Shown in pieces: positions 15,261-24,042 of a stretch of 64,000 nt of DNA. The position numbers and the translations under genes were made by a program. Numbering within the stretch: position 1 is the stretch's first letter; each line of letters opens with the position of its first letter. Origin of the DNA: Roseateles sp. XES5 (GTDB lineage: Bacteria > Pseudomonadota > Alphaproteobacteria > Rhizobiales > Rhizobiaceae); assembly GCF_020535545.1 (NCBI RefSeq), contig NZ_CP084754.1, forward strand, positions 372,001 through 436,000, read 5' to 3'. Under the pieces are notes generated by a model that had not been told where the DNA came from, did no database searches, and saw nothing but the letters and a program-made list of their open reading frames with translations.

Positions 15261-17027
15261 ATGATCTCCACGCAACACATGGCCGAAACGGCAACCTTCC
15301 AGAGTTTCGCGAACTGCTATCTTCGCGAGATCAATCCCGGCATCTCCGTCATGCATCGCGATGGCGCGCGCAGTGTCGAATGCCTCGAATGGACGCTGGC
15401 CAGCCAACGCCTCGTTCTGCGCGCCGAAATCTCCTCGCGCTCGCTCTGCGGTCCCTTGCATTTCGGCACGATCTGGATCCGCCCGGCGGCCGATCCGCAA
15501 TGGCGCGGCATCGAGCCGATGAACGCCGTGCCCCTCATGATCCAGGATTCCGGCCGGCTTTTCGAGGGCGGCCAGCGCGACAGCGCCCGCGCCTATGAGC
15601 TCGGCCTGATGCTGCGCGTCATGCAGAGCTACCAGAGCACGGCGGAAAATCTCGGCGCCGCCCGCCCGCTGACCGCCGAAAGCGCCACCTTCCTGAAGGC
15701 CGAACAGACGGTCGCCTACGGCCACTGGCTGCACCCGACGCCGAAAAGCCGCGAGGGCATGAACTTCTGGCAGCAGGGCACCTATGCCCCGGAATTCGGC
15801 GGCGATTTCCGCCTGCATCATTTCGCCGTGGCACGTGACCTCGTGCGTGCCGACAGCGCGCTCGGCCGCAGCGCCGAAGAGATCGTGCGGTCGCTGGCGC
15901 CAGACGTGCCGCTGGGCCCCGGCGAAACGCTTCTTCCCATGCACCCGCTGCAGGCGGAAGCCCTGATGCTCGACCCCGCCGTCCAGGCGCTGATCGACGA
16001 TGGCGCGCTGCGCGCGCTCGGCGCCCATGGACCGCGTTTTTCCGCCACCTCCTCGGTGCGCACCGTCTACAACGCCGCGCTGCCCTTCATGCTGAAATTC
16101 TCGCTTCCGGTGCGCATCACCAATTCGCTGCGCGTCAACCGGCTGCATGAACTGGAGGCGGGCGCGGCCATCGCGCGGCTCATCGACCGGGCAGGCATTG
16201 CCGGACGCTATCAGGGCTTCCACATCATCCGCGACCCAGCCCATATCAGACTCGCCATGCCCGGCCGCGTGGAAAGCGGTTTCGAGGTGATCCTCAGGGA
16301 AAACCCGTTCGGCACGGGGCGTGACCGGGGCATCGTGACGCTCGCGGCCCTGACGGCCGATCCCTTGCCGGGCGCGTGCTCGCTGCTGGAGGATATCCTG
16401 CGCCGGCTTGCGGCCGGGAACGGGCGGGGTCTCGCCGGCATCGCCGCGATCTGGTTCGAACGCTATCTCGACCATGCGCTCGATCCGCTGTTGACGCTTT
16501 ATGACGATTTCGGCATCGCGCTGGAGGCCCACCAGCAGAACAGCCTGCTCGACCTGTCGAGCGGCTTTCCCTCGGCCTACTACTATCGCGACAACCAGGG
16601 TTTCTACCTCGCGGAGCGGCACCGCGCCTCTCTCGCCCGGCTGGTCCCGGACATGGACGGGATCGACGGCCTCTATTTCCCCGAAGCCGATATCCAGGAC
16701 CGCTTTGCCTATTATGCCGTCGTCAACCAGATCTTCTCGGTCATCTCGCGGATGGGCCACGACGGCCTTGCCGACGAAACGGTGCTGTTGGCGATCCTCC
16801 ACCGGCGTCTCGAAAACCTGGCACGCGTCCTGACCGGGGCCGGCGGCCGTTTTGCCGAAAGCCTCATCCATTCCCCGACCATCGCCTCCAAGGCGAACCT
16901 CAGGGCGCGGCTTTTCGGCGTGGACGAGCTGCAGGCGGAAGACACGCGCGCACTCTATCGGCGCATCGCAAATCCGCTCTGGAATGCGGGCGCCACGGAA
17001 AGGCTTGGCCATGCCATTGCCTCTTGA
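15261..17027 (+). CDS. asbA: Petrobactin-type NIS siderophore synthetase (AsbA-like, IucA/IucC family)
   Basis: A 588-residue NRPS-independent siderophore synthetase, which uses ATP to join citrate to an amine. Family signatures include HWLHPTPKSREG, LLPMHPLQAEA and TSSVRTVYNAALPFMLKFSL in the N-terminal half, and EAHQQNSLLDL in the C-terminal catalytic half. In Bacillus petrobactin synthesis AsbA condenses citrate with spermidine. The asbA label rests mainly on the gene order asbA-B-C-D-E-F found here, not on measured similarity. The start ATG at 15261 follows CCAGGTG. The gene overlaps the next by 17 bases. Confidence 0.85.
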   Translation: MISTQHMAETATFQSFANCYLREINPGISVMHRDGARSVECLEWTLASQRLVLRAEISSRSLCGPLHFGTIWIRPAADPQWRGIEPMNAVPLMIQDSGRLFEGGQRDSARAYELGLMLRVMQSYQSTAENLGAARPLTAESATFLKAEQTVAYGHWLHPTPKSREGMNFWQQGTYAPEFGGDFRLHHFAVARDLVRADSALGRSAEEIVRSLAPDVPLGPGETLLPMHPLQAEALMLDPAVQALIDDGALRALGAHGPRFSATSSVRTVYNAALPFMLKFSLPVRITNSLRVNRLHELEAGAAIARLIDRAGIAGRYQGFHIIRDPAHIRLAMPGRVESGFEVILRENPFGTGRDRGIVTLAALTADPLPGACSLLEDILRRLAAGNGRGLAGIAAIWFERYLDHALDPLLTLYDDFGIALEAHQQNSLLDLSSGFPSAYYYRDNQGFYLAERHRASLARLVPDMDGIDGLYFPEADIQDRFAYYAVVNQIFSVISRMGHDGLADETVLLAILHRRLENLARVLTGAGGRFAESLIHSPTIASKANLRARLFGVDELQAEDTRALYRRIANPLWNAGATERLGHAIAS

Positions 17028-20010
17028 GGATGTTTCCCGCCCCGATGACCGCGTCCTGCGCCAGCTCGTCGCCGCGCTGATCTTCGAGCATATCGTGACG
17101 CCTGTGCGCACCGGATCGGGCCATCTCGTCTGGCAGCAGGGCGACCGGGCGTATCGCTGCCACGCCACCATCGGCCCCTTCGGCCGGCCGCGCATCCGCC
17201 CCTTCTCCGTCGAACTCCGGCGGGACGGCGGCTGGGCGGCGGCAAGTGTTGCGGACATCGTCCCGGCCCTGCCCGGCCCGGCGGAAAACCGCGCGAAACT
17301 GGCGAGCGAACTGGACCTGACCGTCGCCTTCGCCCGCTGGAATCGCAGGGAGGTCGCGCCGCGCGACCGCCGCGCCCTGTCCTTTTCCGGTATCGAGGGC
17401 GCGCTCGACGAAGGCCATCCCTACCATCCATGCTACAAGGCGCGCGCCGGCTTCACCGAAGAAGACAACCGCACCTACGGCCCCGAGGCCGGCACGCCCT
17501 TCCGCCTTGTCTGGCTGCTCGTCGCCCGCCGGCACCTGCGGCAGGCGCTGCCCGCCGACGAGGATGCCTTCTGGACCGCCGAGCTTGGTGCCGACGTCCA
17601 TGCGGACCTTCAGGCCCGGCGCGCCGCCCTCGGCCTTTCCCTCGAGGATTTCGGCCTCCTCCCGCTGCATCCCTGGCAATGGGATTATCTCAGGCGGGAC
17701 CGGCTTGCCGGCTGGCTCGAACGCGGCGAGGCGCATTTCCTCGGTCCGGCCGGCGACCGATATGTCGCAAGCCAGTCCGTGCGCTCGCTGCACAACATCG
17801 ACGCGACGCAGCGCGCCAGCGTCAAACTTGCGCTTGGCATCGTCAACACCTCCTCCCGCCGCATCCTCGCCGCCCATTCCGTCTGCACCGCGCCTGTGCT
17901 TTCCGACTGGATCGCCCGCGTCGTGGCTGATGACCCGTTGTTCGCAGACCGCTATCCCCTGACCATCCTGAAGGAATATGCCGGCATCATCGCCGATCGC
18001 GATGGTCCGCTCGCCGGAGAGATCGCCGCCATCTGGCGCGAAAGCGCGCAGGCGACGCTGCGGCCCGGCGAGGCGATCGTGCCCTTCAATGCGCTTGCGG
18101 TGTTCGAGGCCGACGGCGCGCCCTTCATTGCGCCGTGGCTTGCACGCCATGGTTTCGAGGCCTGGTTCGCGCGCCTCATCGAGGTCGCGGTCCTTCCCGT
18201 CTGGCACCTTCTCGTGCAGCACGGCATCGCCGTGGAGGCCCATGCCCAGAACATGCTGCTCGTCCATCGCGACGGCTGGCCGGAGCGGCTGATCCTGCGC
18301 GATTTTCACGAGAGCATGGAATATGCGCCGGCATTCCTGCGCGACCCGCTGCTCGCGCCGGATTTTGCCGCGTTCGATCCGGTCTACGCCGTCGCCGAGC
18401 CGGATGACTACTACTGGACGAACGCGCTCGACATGCTGCGCGAACTCGTCATGGACACGCTCTTCGTCCACAATCTCACCGATCTCACCCATCTCTTCGA
18501 AACCGCCGGCCACGCAGCGGAAGACGTGCTCTGGGCGCAGATCGCCCGGCGGCTCGAAACCTACGCCGCCGAGCACGGCCTTGCCGAACGGCAGGCACGG
18601 CTCGGCCACCGCGCACGCACCATCCGCTCGGAATCGCTGATGGTGCGAAAGCTGCTCGCGGCCGCCCCCGAATATCACCACGCCATTCCCAATCCATTCG
18701 CGCCCGAACGGCGGGCCACTGGAGGAACCATGCTGCAGATCGACGATCGCGCCTATGGGCGCGAAGAGTTCAACGACCGCATCGAGGCGATGGCCGAGGC
18801 TGCCGGCCTCGACCGCGCGCCCGGCGGAAGGCTTGCCGTCTGCTTCCCCGAAACCGCCGATTGGCTCGCCCTCTTCTTCGCCATCCGCGCGCGCGGCGAA
18901 AGCGTGCTGCCGATCCATCCCGGCACGCCCTATGAGGCGGCGCTGAAGCTCGCCCGTACCGCCGGCTGCGACCGGCTCTACTACAACAGCACGATCCCGG
19001 AGCTGCTCGGCGATCCCCTCGTCACCAAAGGGGCTGGCGAGGGCCAGCTTCTCCAGATGAGCTCCGGTACGACGGGCGCGCCGAAATGCATCGCGCGGAG
19101 CTGGTCCGAGATCGATGCGGAGGTGCGCAGCTATGTCGATACCTTCCGCGCACCGGAGACGATGACGCCGGTCGTCGCCTGCCCGACCACCCATTCCTAC
19201 GGCCTCATCTGCGGCATCCTCGTCGCGCTGGAGCGTGGCCAGACGCCGCTCATCCTCAACACCGCCAATCCGAAATACCTGCAGCGGCGCCTGCGCGAGA
19301 CCGAGCGCGCCCTTCTCTATTCCTCGCCCGCCATCCTGCACACGCTCGCCCGCCTGACACCCGAGGGCGAAAAGCTGCATGCCGTGATGACCTCGGGCAC
19401 CCTGCTGCCGGAGGCGTGGTTCGGCACGATCCGCGCCAGGACGGAGCATTTCTTCCAGCAATATGGCTGCTCCGAAGCCGGCTGCATCGCGATCAATCCG
19501 GACCTGACGGCCGCCAGCGACATGGGCCATGTGCTGCCGCACCTGTCGCTCGAAACCGGCGCATCCGCCGAGGTGCCCGGCGAAATCGTCGTGACGCGCA
19601 ACGGCCGGCCGATCGCCACACGCGATCTCGGCTACCGAACCGCGGACGGGATGCTCGTCTTCGTCTCGCGGATGGACGACATGATCAACGTATCGGGCCT
19701 CAACGTCTATCCGGGGGATGTCGAAGACGCCGTCATGACGATGCCGGCCGTCACTGACGCCGTCGCCTTCCGCCGCGAAGACCGGTTTGCCGGCGAACGG
19801 GTCGGTCTCGTCTTCTCGGCAACCGAGCCGGTCTCGCCCCAGGACATCCGCGCCTGGTGCATCGCCCGCCTGTCCTCACACCAGTTGCCGACCGAAATCG
19901 TGCAGGTCGACGAGGTTCCCCGCCAGGCCAACGGCAAGATCAGCCGGCGCGACGTCGCCGCGCAGTTTGCCGCCGGCGCATTCAATTCCGCCAAGGAGGC
20001 CGCCGAATGA
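17011..20010 (+). CDS. asbB-asbC: Fused NIS synthetase and aryl-AMP ligase (AsbB-AsbC fusion)
   Basis: A single 999-residue frame. Residues 1-573 are a second IucA/IucC-family synthetase (GHPYHPCYKARAG, LHPWQWDYL near 218, SQSVRSLHNIDATQRASVKL, EAHAQNMLL). Residues 574-999 are an AMP-forming acyl/aryl ligase: core SSGTTGAPK near 684, YGCSEAG, and the C-terminal NGKISRRD with the catalytic lysine. In petrobactin synthesis AsbB adds the second arm to citrate and AsbC activates 3,4-dihydroxybenzoate for loading on AsbD. In Bacillus these are separate proteins. At the junction (18721-18732) GGAGGAACCATG looks like the remains of, or a working, start site for AsbC. The start at 17011 lies inside the end of asbA. 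Confidence 0.85.
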   Translation: MPLPLEDVSRPDDRVLRQLVAALIFEHIVTPVRTGSGHLVWQQGDRAYRCHATIGPFGRPRIRPFSVELRRDGGWAAASVADIVPALPGPAENRAKLASELDLTVAFARWNRREVAPRDRRALSFSGIEGALDEGHPYHPCYKARAGFTEEDNRTYGPEAGTPFRLVWLLVARRHLRQALPADEDAFWTAELGADVHADLQARRAALGLSLEDFGLLPLHPWQWDYLRRDRLAGWLERGEAHFLGPAGDRYVASQSVRSLHNIDATQRASVKLALGIVNTSSRRILAAHSVCTAPVLSDWIARVVADDPLFADRYPLTILKEYAGIIADRDGPLAGEIAAIWRESAQATLRPGEAIVPFNALAVFEADGAPFIAPWLARHGFEAWFARLIEVAVLPVWHLLVQHGIAVEAHAQNMLLVHRDGWPERLILRDFHESMEYAPAFLRDPLLAPDFAAFDPVYAVAEPDDYYWTNALDMLRELVMDTLFVHNLTDLTHLFETAGHAAEDVLWAQIARRLETYAAEHGLAERQARLGHRARTIRSESLMVRKLLAAAPEYHHAIPNPFAPERRATGGTMLQIDDRAYGREEFNDRIEAMAEAAGLDRAPGGRLAVCFPETADWLALFFAIRARGESVLPIHPGTPYEAALKLARTAGCDRLYYNSTIPELLGDPLVTKGAGEGQLLQMSSGTTGAPKCIARSWSEIDAEVRSYVDTFRAPETMTPVVACPTTHSYGLICGILVALERGQTPLILNTANPKYLQRRLRETERALLYSSPAILHTLARLTPEGEKLHAVMTSGTLLPEAWFGTIRARTEHFFQQYGCSEAGCIAINPDLTAASDMGHVLPHLSLETGASAEVPGEIVVTRNGRPIATRDLGYRTADGMLVFVSRMDDMINVSGLNVYPGDVEDAVMTMPAVTDAVAFRREDRFAGERVGLVFSATEPVSPQDIRAWCIARLSSHQLPTEIVQVDEVPRQANGKISRRDVAAQFAAGAFNSAKEAAE
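18721..18732 (+). promoter_or_regulatory. Internal ribosome-binding site and ATG at the AsbB/AsbC junction
   Basis: GGAGG (18721-18725), four bases, then ATG (18730-18732), in frame with the long protein. The ligase domain homologous to stand-alone AsbC begins exactly here (MLQIDDRAYGREEF). The spacing is slightly short but usable. It could yield a separate ligase as well as the fusion, or be a relic of the unfused gene. Confidence 0.6.
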
Positions 20011-21311
20011 GCGAAGCCGACATCATCGCCGCCATCCGCACGGTCCTCGACCGGCACATGAACCATCCGCACCTCGCCGGTTTTGCGCCCGAGGCGCGCC
20101 TCAACGAGGATCTTTATCTCGACTCCGTGCTGATCCTGCAGATCTTCCTCAATCTGGAGCTCGAATTCGGCCTCAGCGTGCCGGAAGAAATCATCAGCCG
20201 GCAGGATATCGCCACGGTGGCGGATCTCGCCGGCCTTCTCGCCCGCGGCAGCGCCGCGGTGGCCACCCCTATGGCCGCCCCCGCGGCGGGCGAAGGCGTG
20301 CATGGAGAACTGGACTACGACATCAAGGTGCACTGCTTCGTCAGTTGCGTCTGCGACGGGCTCAAGAAGCGCAAGCTCGACCACCGGCCGTTCTACTTCG
20401 GCATTTGGGACACGCCCTTTGCCATCGGCGAACGGGCGCAGCTCCTCTATCACGGCCCCGGCATTACGCAGGATTTCTTCCGCGACTGGTTCGCGCGGCT
20501 CTACGGCGTCGCCATCGAGGAATGGTACGATGCGGCGCGCTCGAAGGAGGAGAATATCGCGACGCTTCTGGAGCGTGTCGCGCAGCGCCCGGCTGAAGGC
20601 AGCGTGATGGTCATGCTCGACATGTTCCACCTGCCGGAGCGCGAGAACAAGTTCAACCAGAACCCCTTCCCGCATTACCTGATGCTGGAGACCTCCGAAA
20701 ATCCCGACATTTTCCGCGTGCTCGATCCGGATTATCGCTGGGAAGGCGAGATTTCCCGCCAGACGGTGCTCAATGCCGTGCGCCAGCCGACCGTCGCGGG
20801 CGGTTATGCCTTTGACGGAAGCACCGCCCATCCGCCGGAAGATGCCGACATTCGCGCCTATTTCGAAGCCTGCTTCCGCCGGCACGACAATCCGCTCGCC
20901 GAGCGCCTGCGCGAGATCGTGCGCGCGCATCTTGCAGGCCGGGACGGGCTGACGCTTGCCGATCTGTCGCTTGCCGTCCGCGAACTCCCCGTCATCACCA
21001 TCCGCAAATATGCCTACGAGCACGGCTTTGCCTATTTCTGGCGGGCACTGAAACTGCCGGCGGCGGAATTCGATGTCTGGTGCGACGAGATCGAGGCCCT
21101 GATCCAGTTCCTGAAGACCCTGCACTACGACTGCATGAAGCTCGGCCAGACGGCGGATGCCGGGCTTGCCGCCGCGGTCCTCAAGCGCATCGACGAAACC
21201 GATGCGCAGGAGCTCAAGCTGAAGACCAAACTCGGCGCCATCTTCGACCAATGGTGCGAGGACCGCTTTCCCACCGAACGGGCGCCGGAAGCCCTGAGGG
21301 CCGCGCGATGA
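20007..21311 (+). CDS. asbD-asbE: Fused aryl carrier protein and AsbE-like transferase (AsbD-AsbE fusion)
   Basis: A 434-residue frame. The first 75-80 residues are an acyl-carrier domain with the phosphopantetheine serine in LYLDSVLILQIF (Ser40). An Ala/Pro-rich linker (about 84-96) joins it to a domain of about 335 residues (DYDIKVHCFVSCVCDGLKKR, MLDMFHLPERENKFNQNPFP, FRVLDPDYRWEG, IRKYAYEHGFAYFWRAL) resembling AsbE of petrobactin synthesis, which helps transfer the 3,4-dihydroxybenzoyl group from the carrier to the polyamine. The start overlaps the upstream stop as ATGA and is preceded by AAGGAGG. In Bacillus these are two genes. Confidence 0.82.
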   Translation: MSEADIIAAIRTVLDRHMNHPHLAGFAPEARLNEDLYLDSVLILQIFLNLELEFGLSVPEEIISRQDIATVADLAGLLARGSAAVATPMAAPAAGEGVHGELDYDIKVHCFVSCVCDGLKKRKLDHRPFYFGIWDTPFAIGERAQLLYHGPGITQDFFRDWFARLYGVAIEEWYDAARSKEENIATLLERVAQRPAEGSVMVMLDMFHLPERENKFNQNPFPHYLMLETSENPDIFRVLDPDYRWEGEISRQTVLNAVRQPTVAGGYAFDGSTAHPPEDADIRAYFEACFRRHDNPLAERLREIVRAHLAGRDGLTLADLSLAVRELPVITIRKYAYEHGFAYFWRALKLPAAEFDVWCDEIEALIQFLKTLHYDCMKLGQTADAGLAAAVLKRIDETDAQELKLKTKLGAIFDQWCEDRFPTERAPEALRAAR

Positions 21312-22153
21312 GAGTTTCCCTCTGCACCATCACCTTCCGCCACCACCTGCTCTCGATCGAGGAGATTGCCGGCTGGGCGCGGGACCACGGCTTTGACGGC
21401 ATCGAGCTGTGGGGCGCCCATGCGCTCAATCTTGCCGGCCAGCCCGAGAGAAATGCCGAATGGCTGGCAGGATTCGGCCTCACCGTGCCGATGGTAAGCC
21501 ATTACCTGCCGCTCGAAGCGGACCCCGCCACCCTCCGGCAAATGGCGGTGAATCTCTGCGGCCACGCCCGGCACTGGGGCGCGCGAAAGATCCGGATTTT
21601 TGCCGGGAACCGCGCCAGCGCGGCGACCTCCATCGAGGATCGCCGCAAGATCGTCGCGCGCCTGAGGGAAGTATCGGCGATAGCCGAAGCCCACGACCTG
21701 CTGCTGCTTACCGAGACGCATCCCAATACGCTCGCCGATACCGGCACGTCGACCCTGCGCCTGATCGATGAAGTCCGCCATCCGGCGTTCAAGATCAATT
21801 TCGACGTCCTGCATGTCTGGGAGGGCGGCGACGATCCTGTCGCCATGCATCGGGCGCTCCGGCCGCATATCCGCCACTACCATCTGAAGAACGTCGCCTC
21901 GCGCGATGCCCTCGACGTTTTCGAGCCGGCCAATGTCTATTCCGCCGCCGGCCGGCGGGAGGCCATGACGCCGCTCTTTGCCGGCGCCTTCGACTATGCG
22001 CGCCTGTTCGTCGAACTCTCCGGAGACATGACCGCGGACGCATCGCTGGAATGGTTCGGGGCCGATTGCTTCGACGTGCTGAGCCGCGACCGCCAGCAAC
22101 TGGCCAGCGCCATCATCGACACCGCACCGCTGCGCCGGTCGGCGAATTTCTAA
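21308..22153 (+). CDS. asbF: 3-dehydroshikimate dehydratase, AsbF type
   Basis: A 281-residue TIM-barrel enzyme of the xylose-isomerase-like superfamily that converts 3-dehydroshikimate to 3,4-dihydroxybenzoate, the catechol of petrobactin. Length and motifs match Bacillus AsbF: SLCTITFRHHLLS and FDGIELWGAHALNL at the N-terminus, TETHPNTLADT, INFDVLHVWEGGDDPV, HYHLKNV, FEPANVYSAAG and SLEWFG, which include the Glu, Asp and His metal ligands. It overlaps the upstream stop as ATGA. This gene is the strongest pointer to a 3,4-catecholate rather than a hydroxamate product. Confidence 0.92.
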   Translation: MRVSLCTITFRHHLLSIEEIAGWARDHGFDGIELWGAHALNLAGQPERNAEWLAGFGLTVPMVSHYLPLEADPATLRQMAVNLCGHARHWGARKIRIFAGNRASAATSIEDRRKIVARLREVSAIAEAHDLLLLTETHPNTLADTGTSTLRLIDEVRHPAFKINFDVLHVWEGGDDPVAMHRALRPHIRHYHLKNVASRDALDVFEPANVYSAAGRREAMTPLFAGAFDYARLFVELSGDMTADASLEWFGADCFDVLSRDRQQLASAIIDTAPLRRSANF

Positions 22154-22168
22154 CCTCTGGTGACATCC

Positions 22169-23074
22169 ATGTTCCTACGCAAACTCCTTGCAGCCCTTGC
22201 CCTTCTCGCCTCCTGCGCAACGGCCGAAGCGGTCGAGATCGAGACCGCCCGAGGCAAGGTCGATATCGCCGCGACGCCGAAGACGGTGGCGGTCTACGAT
22301 ATCGCGGCGGTCGACACGCTCGACCGGCTCGGCGTGAAGCTCGATGGCCTGCCGTCCAAGCTCTATGTGCCGGAGCTCTCCGGCCTGCTGGACGTTGCAG
22401 AACCGGTCGGCGATATTTTCGAGCCCGATCTCGAGGCGCTGAACGCGCTGGCGCCCGACCTCGTCATCATCGGTGGCCGGTCATCCCCCAGGCTCGATGC
22501 CGTTTCCAAGGTCGCGCCGTCCATCGACATGACCATGGATGGGGACGATCTGCTGCTTCAGGCAAGGCAGCGCCTCGACGCCTATGGCGCGCTCTTCGGC
22601 CGCGAGGCGGAGGCCAAGGCCGTGCAGGCGGAACTCGACCGCTCTGTCGAGGCGGCGCGCAGTGCGGTGGCCGGCAAGGGCAAGGCGCTGATCGTCATGA
22701 CCAATGGACCGAAGATTTCCGTCTACGGCCCCGGCTCGCGGTTCGGCTGGGTGCACAAGGCGCTCGACCTGCCGGCGGCCGTGCCGGATGTCGCCGCGGC
22801 ATCCCATGGTGAAGCCGTATCCTTCGAATTCATCCGCGCGGCCAATCCGGACTGGCTTCTCGTGCTCGACCGCGCCGCGGCCATCGGCTCCGGCGAACAA
22901 AATGCCAAGGCAACCCTCGACAACGAGCTCGTTGCCCAGACGGCCGCATGGCAGAAAGGCCAGGTCATCTATCTGCCGTCGGCCGATTTCTACATCGCTG
23001 CCGGCGGTATCCAGTCGACGCACCGGGTTCTTCAGAAAATCACCGAAGCCTTCGCCTCGGCCCCGCCGCAATGA
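22169..23074 (+). CDS. Siderophore ABC transporter periplasmic binding protein (FatB/YclQ-like)
   Basis: A 301-residue FhuD/BtuF-fold binding protein. The ATG at 22169 (MFLRKLL) is preferred to the GTG at 22160 because it directly begins the signal peptide (LLAALALLASCATAEA). Typical features are VAVYDIAAVDTLDRLGV, LAPDLVIIGGRSSP and FIRAANPDWLLVLDR. The Cys in LLASCATA might be a lipobox, but the position +1 residue is unusual and the Sec-I site AEA fits as well. It starts 15 bases after asbF and overlaps the permease as ATGA. The likely ligand is the ferric siderophore of this locus. Confidence 0.88.
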   Translation: MFLRKLLAALALLASCATAEAVEIETARGKVDIAATPKTVAVYDIAAVDTLDRLGVKLDGLPSKLYVPELSGLLDVAEPVGDIFEPDLEALNALAPDLVIIGGRSSPRLDAVSKVAPSIDMTMDGDDLLLQARQRLDAYGALFGREAEAKAVQAELDRSVEAARSAVAGKGKALIVMTNGPKISVYGPGSRFGWVHKALDLPAAVPDVAAASHGEAVSFEFIRAANPDWLLVLDRAAAIGSGEQNAKATLDNELVAQTAAWQKGQVIYLPSADFYIAAGGIQSTHRVLQKITEAFASAPPQ

Positions 23075-24042
23075 CCTGTCGATCGCGTCAACGCCCTCTC
23101 ACCCTCTGGATAGCGCCGCTCGCCCTTGCGGCGCTTTTTCTCGTTAGTCTCTCGGTCGGCGCGAGCCGTCCGGCGGGCTCGCTGGGGTTCGACCGGGACA
23201 GCCTCCATCTGCTTTTCGCCAGCCGCCTGCCCCGGACGCTGGCCGCGGTGCTTTCGGGCGCCGGGCTCGCCATTGCCGGCCTCATCATGCAATCCGTCGC
23301 CCGCAACCGTTTCGTGGAACCGGCAACCGCCGGTACCGCGCAAAGCGCGGCTCTCGGCATTCTGCTGGTCACGCTTTTTCATCCCGCCGCTTCGCTCGCG
23401 ATCAAGACCGCGATCGCCGCCGCCACGGCGCTCGCAGGCACCGCGGTCTTCATGATGACCGCCCATCGCCTGCCGCCCGAACAGCCCTATCTCGTGCCGC
23501 TTTTCGGCCTGGTCTATGGCGGCGTGATCGGGGCGGGCGTCACCTTCGTCGCCTGGCAGGCCGATCTGCTGCAATATGTCGAGATCTGGACGAACGGCGA
23601 GTTCTCCGGCGTGCTGCGCGGCCGCTACGAGCTTCTGTGGATCGCCGTGCCGATGGTTGCCATCGCCTGGTGGGCCGCAGATCGGCTGACCATCCTGTCG
23701 CTCGGGCGCGATGCCTCGATCGGGCTCGGGATCAGCTATGAACGCATGCTGCAGCTCGGCCTCGTGATCGTCTCCGTCATCACCGCGCTGACGGTCAGCG
23801 TCGCCGGCATGATCCCCTTTGTCGGCCTCGTCGTTCCCAACCTTGCGGCCCGCCTGCTCGGCGACAATATCCGCGCCTCTATCGCCTGGGTGGCGGTTGC
23901 GGGCGCCGCCCTGGTGCTCGGCTGCGACGTCATCGGCCGTCTCTTGCGTTACCCCTATGAGATTCCGGTCGGCACGGTCATGGGGGTCACCGGGGCCTGT
24001 CTTTTCCTCATCCTGCTTTTCGGGCGCGCCAGAGATGCGTGA
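23071..24042 (+). CDS. Siderophore ABC transporter permease (FecCD family, FatD/YclN-like)
   Basis: A 323-residue inner-membrane permease with about eight or nine hydrophobic segments. The family patch SGAGLAIAGLIMQSVARNRFVEPATAG and the cytoplasmic loop GMIPFVGLVVPNLAARLLG are typical of FecCD/BtuC permeases. The start overlaps the binding-protein stop (ATGA), and the gene overlaps the second permease by 8 bases. It forms a heterodimer with that permease. Confidence 0.9.
   Translation: MTCRSRQRPLTLWIAPLALAALFLVSLSVGASRPAGSLGFDRDSLHLLFASRLPRTLAAVLSGAGLAIAGLIMQSVARNRFVEPATAGTAQSAALGILLVTLFHPAASLAIKTAIAAATALAGTAVFMMTAHRLPPEQPYLVPLFGLVYGGVIGAGVTFVAWQADLLQYVEIWTNGEFSGVLRGRYELLWIAVPMVAIAWWAADRLTILSLGRDASIGLGISYERMLQLGLVIVSVITALTVSVAGMIPFVGLVVPNLAARLLGDNIRASIAWVAVAGAALVLGCDVIGRLLRYPYEIPVGTVMGVTGACLFLILLFGRARDA

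Noticed and set aside
15060..19542. Two very long minus-strand frames opposite asbA and asbB-asbC
   Set aside because: Antisense shadows; the plus-strand frames carry the conserved synthetase and ligase motifs.
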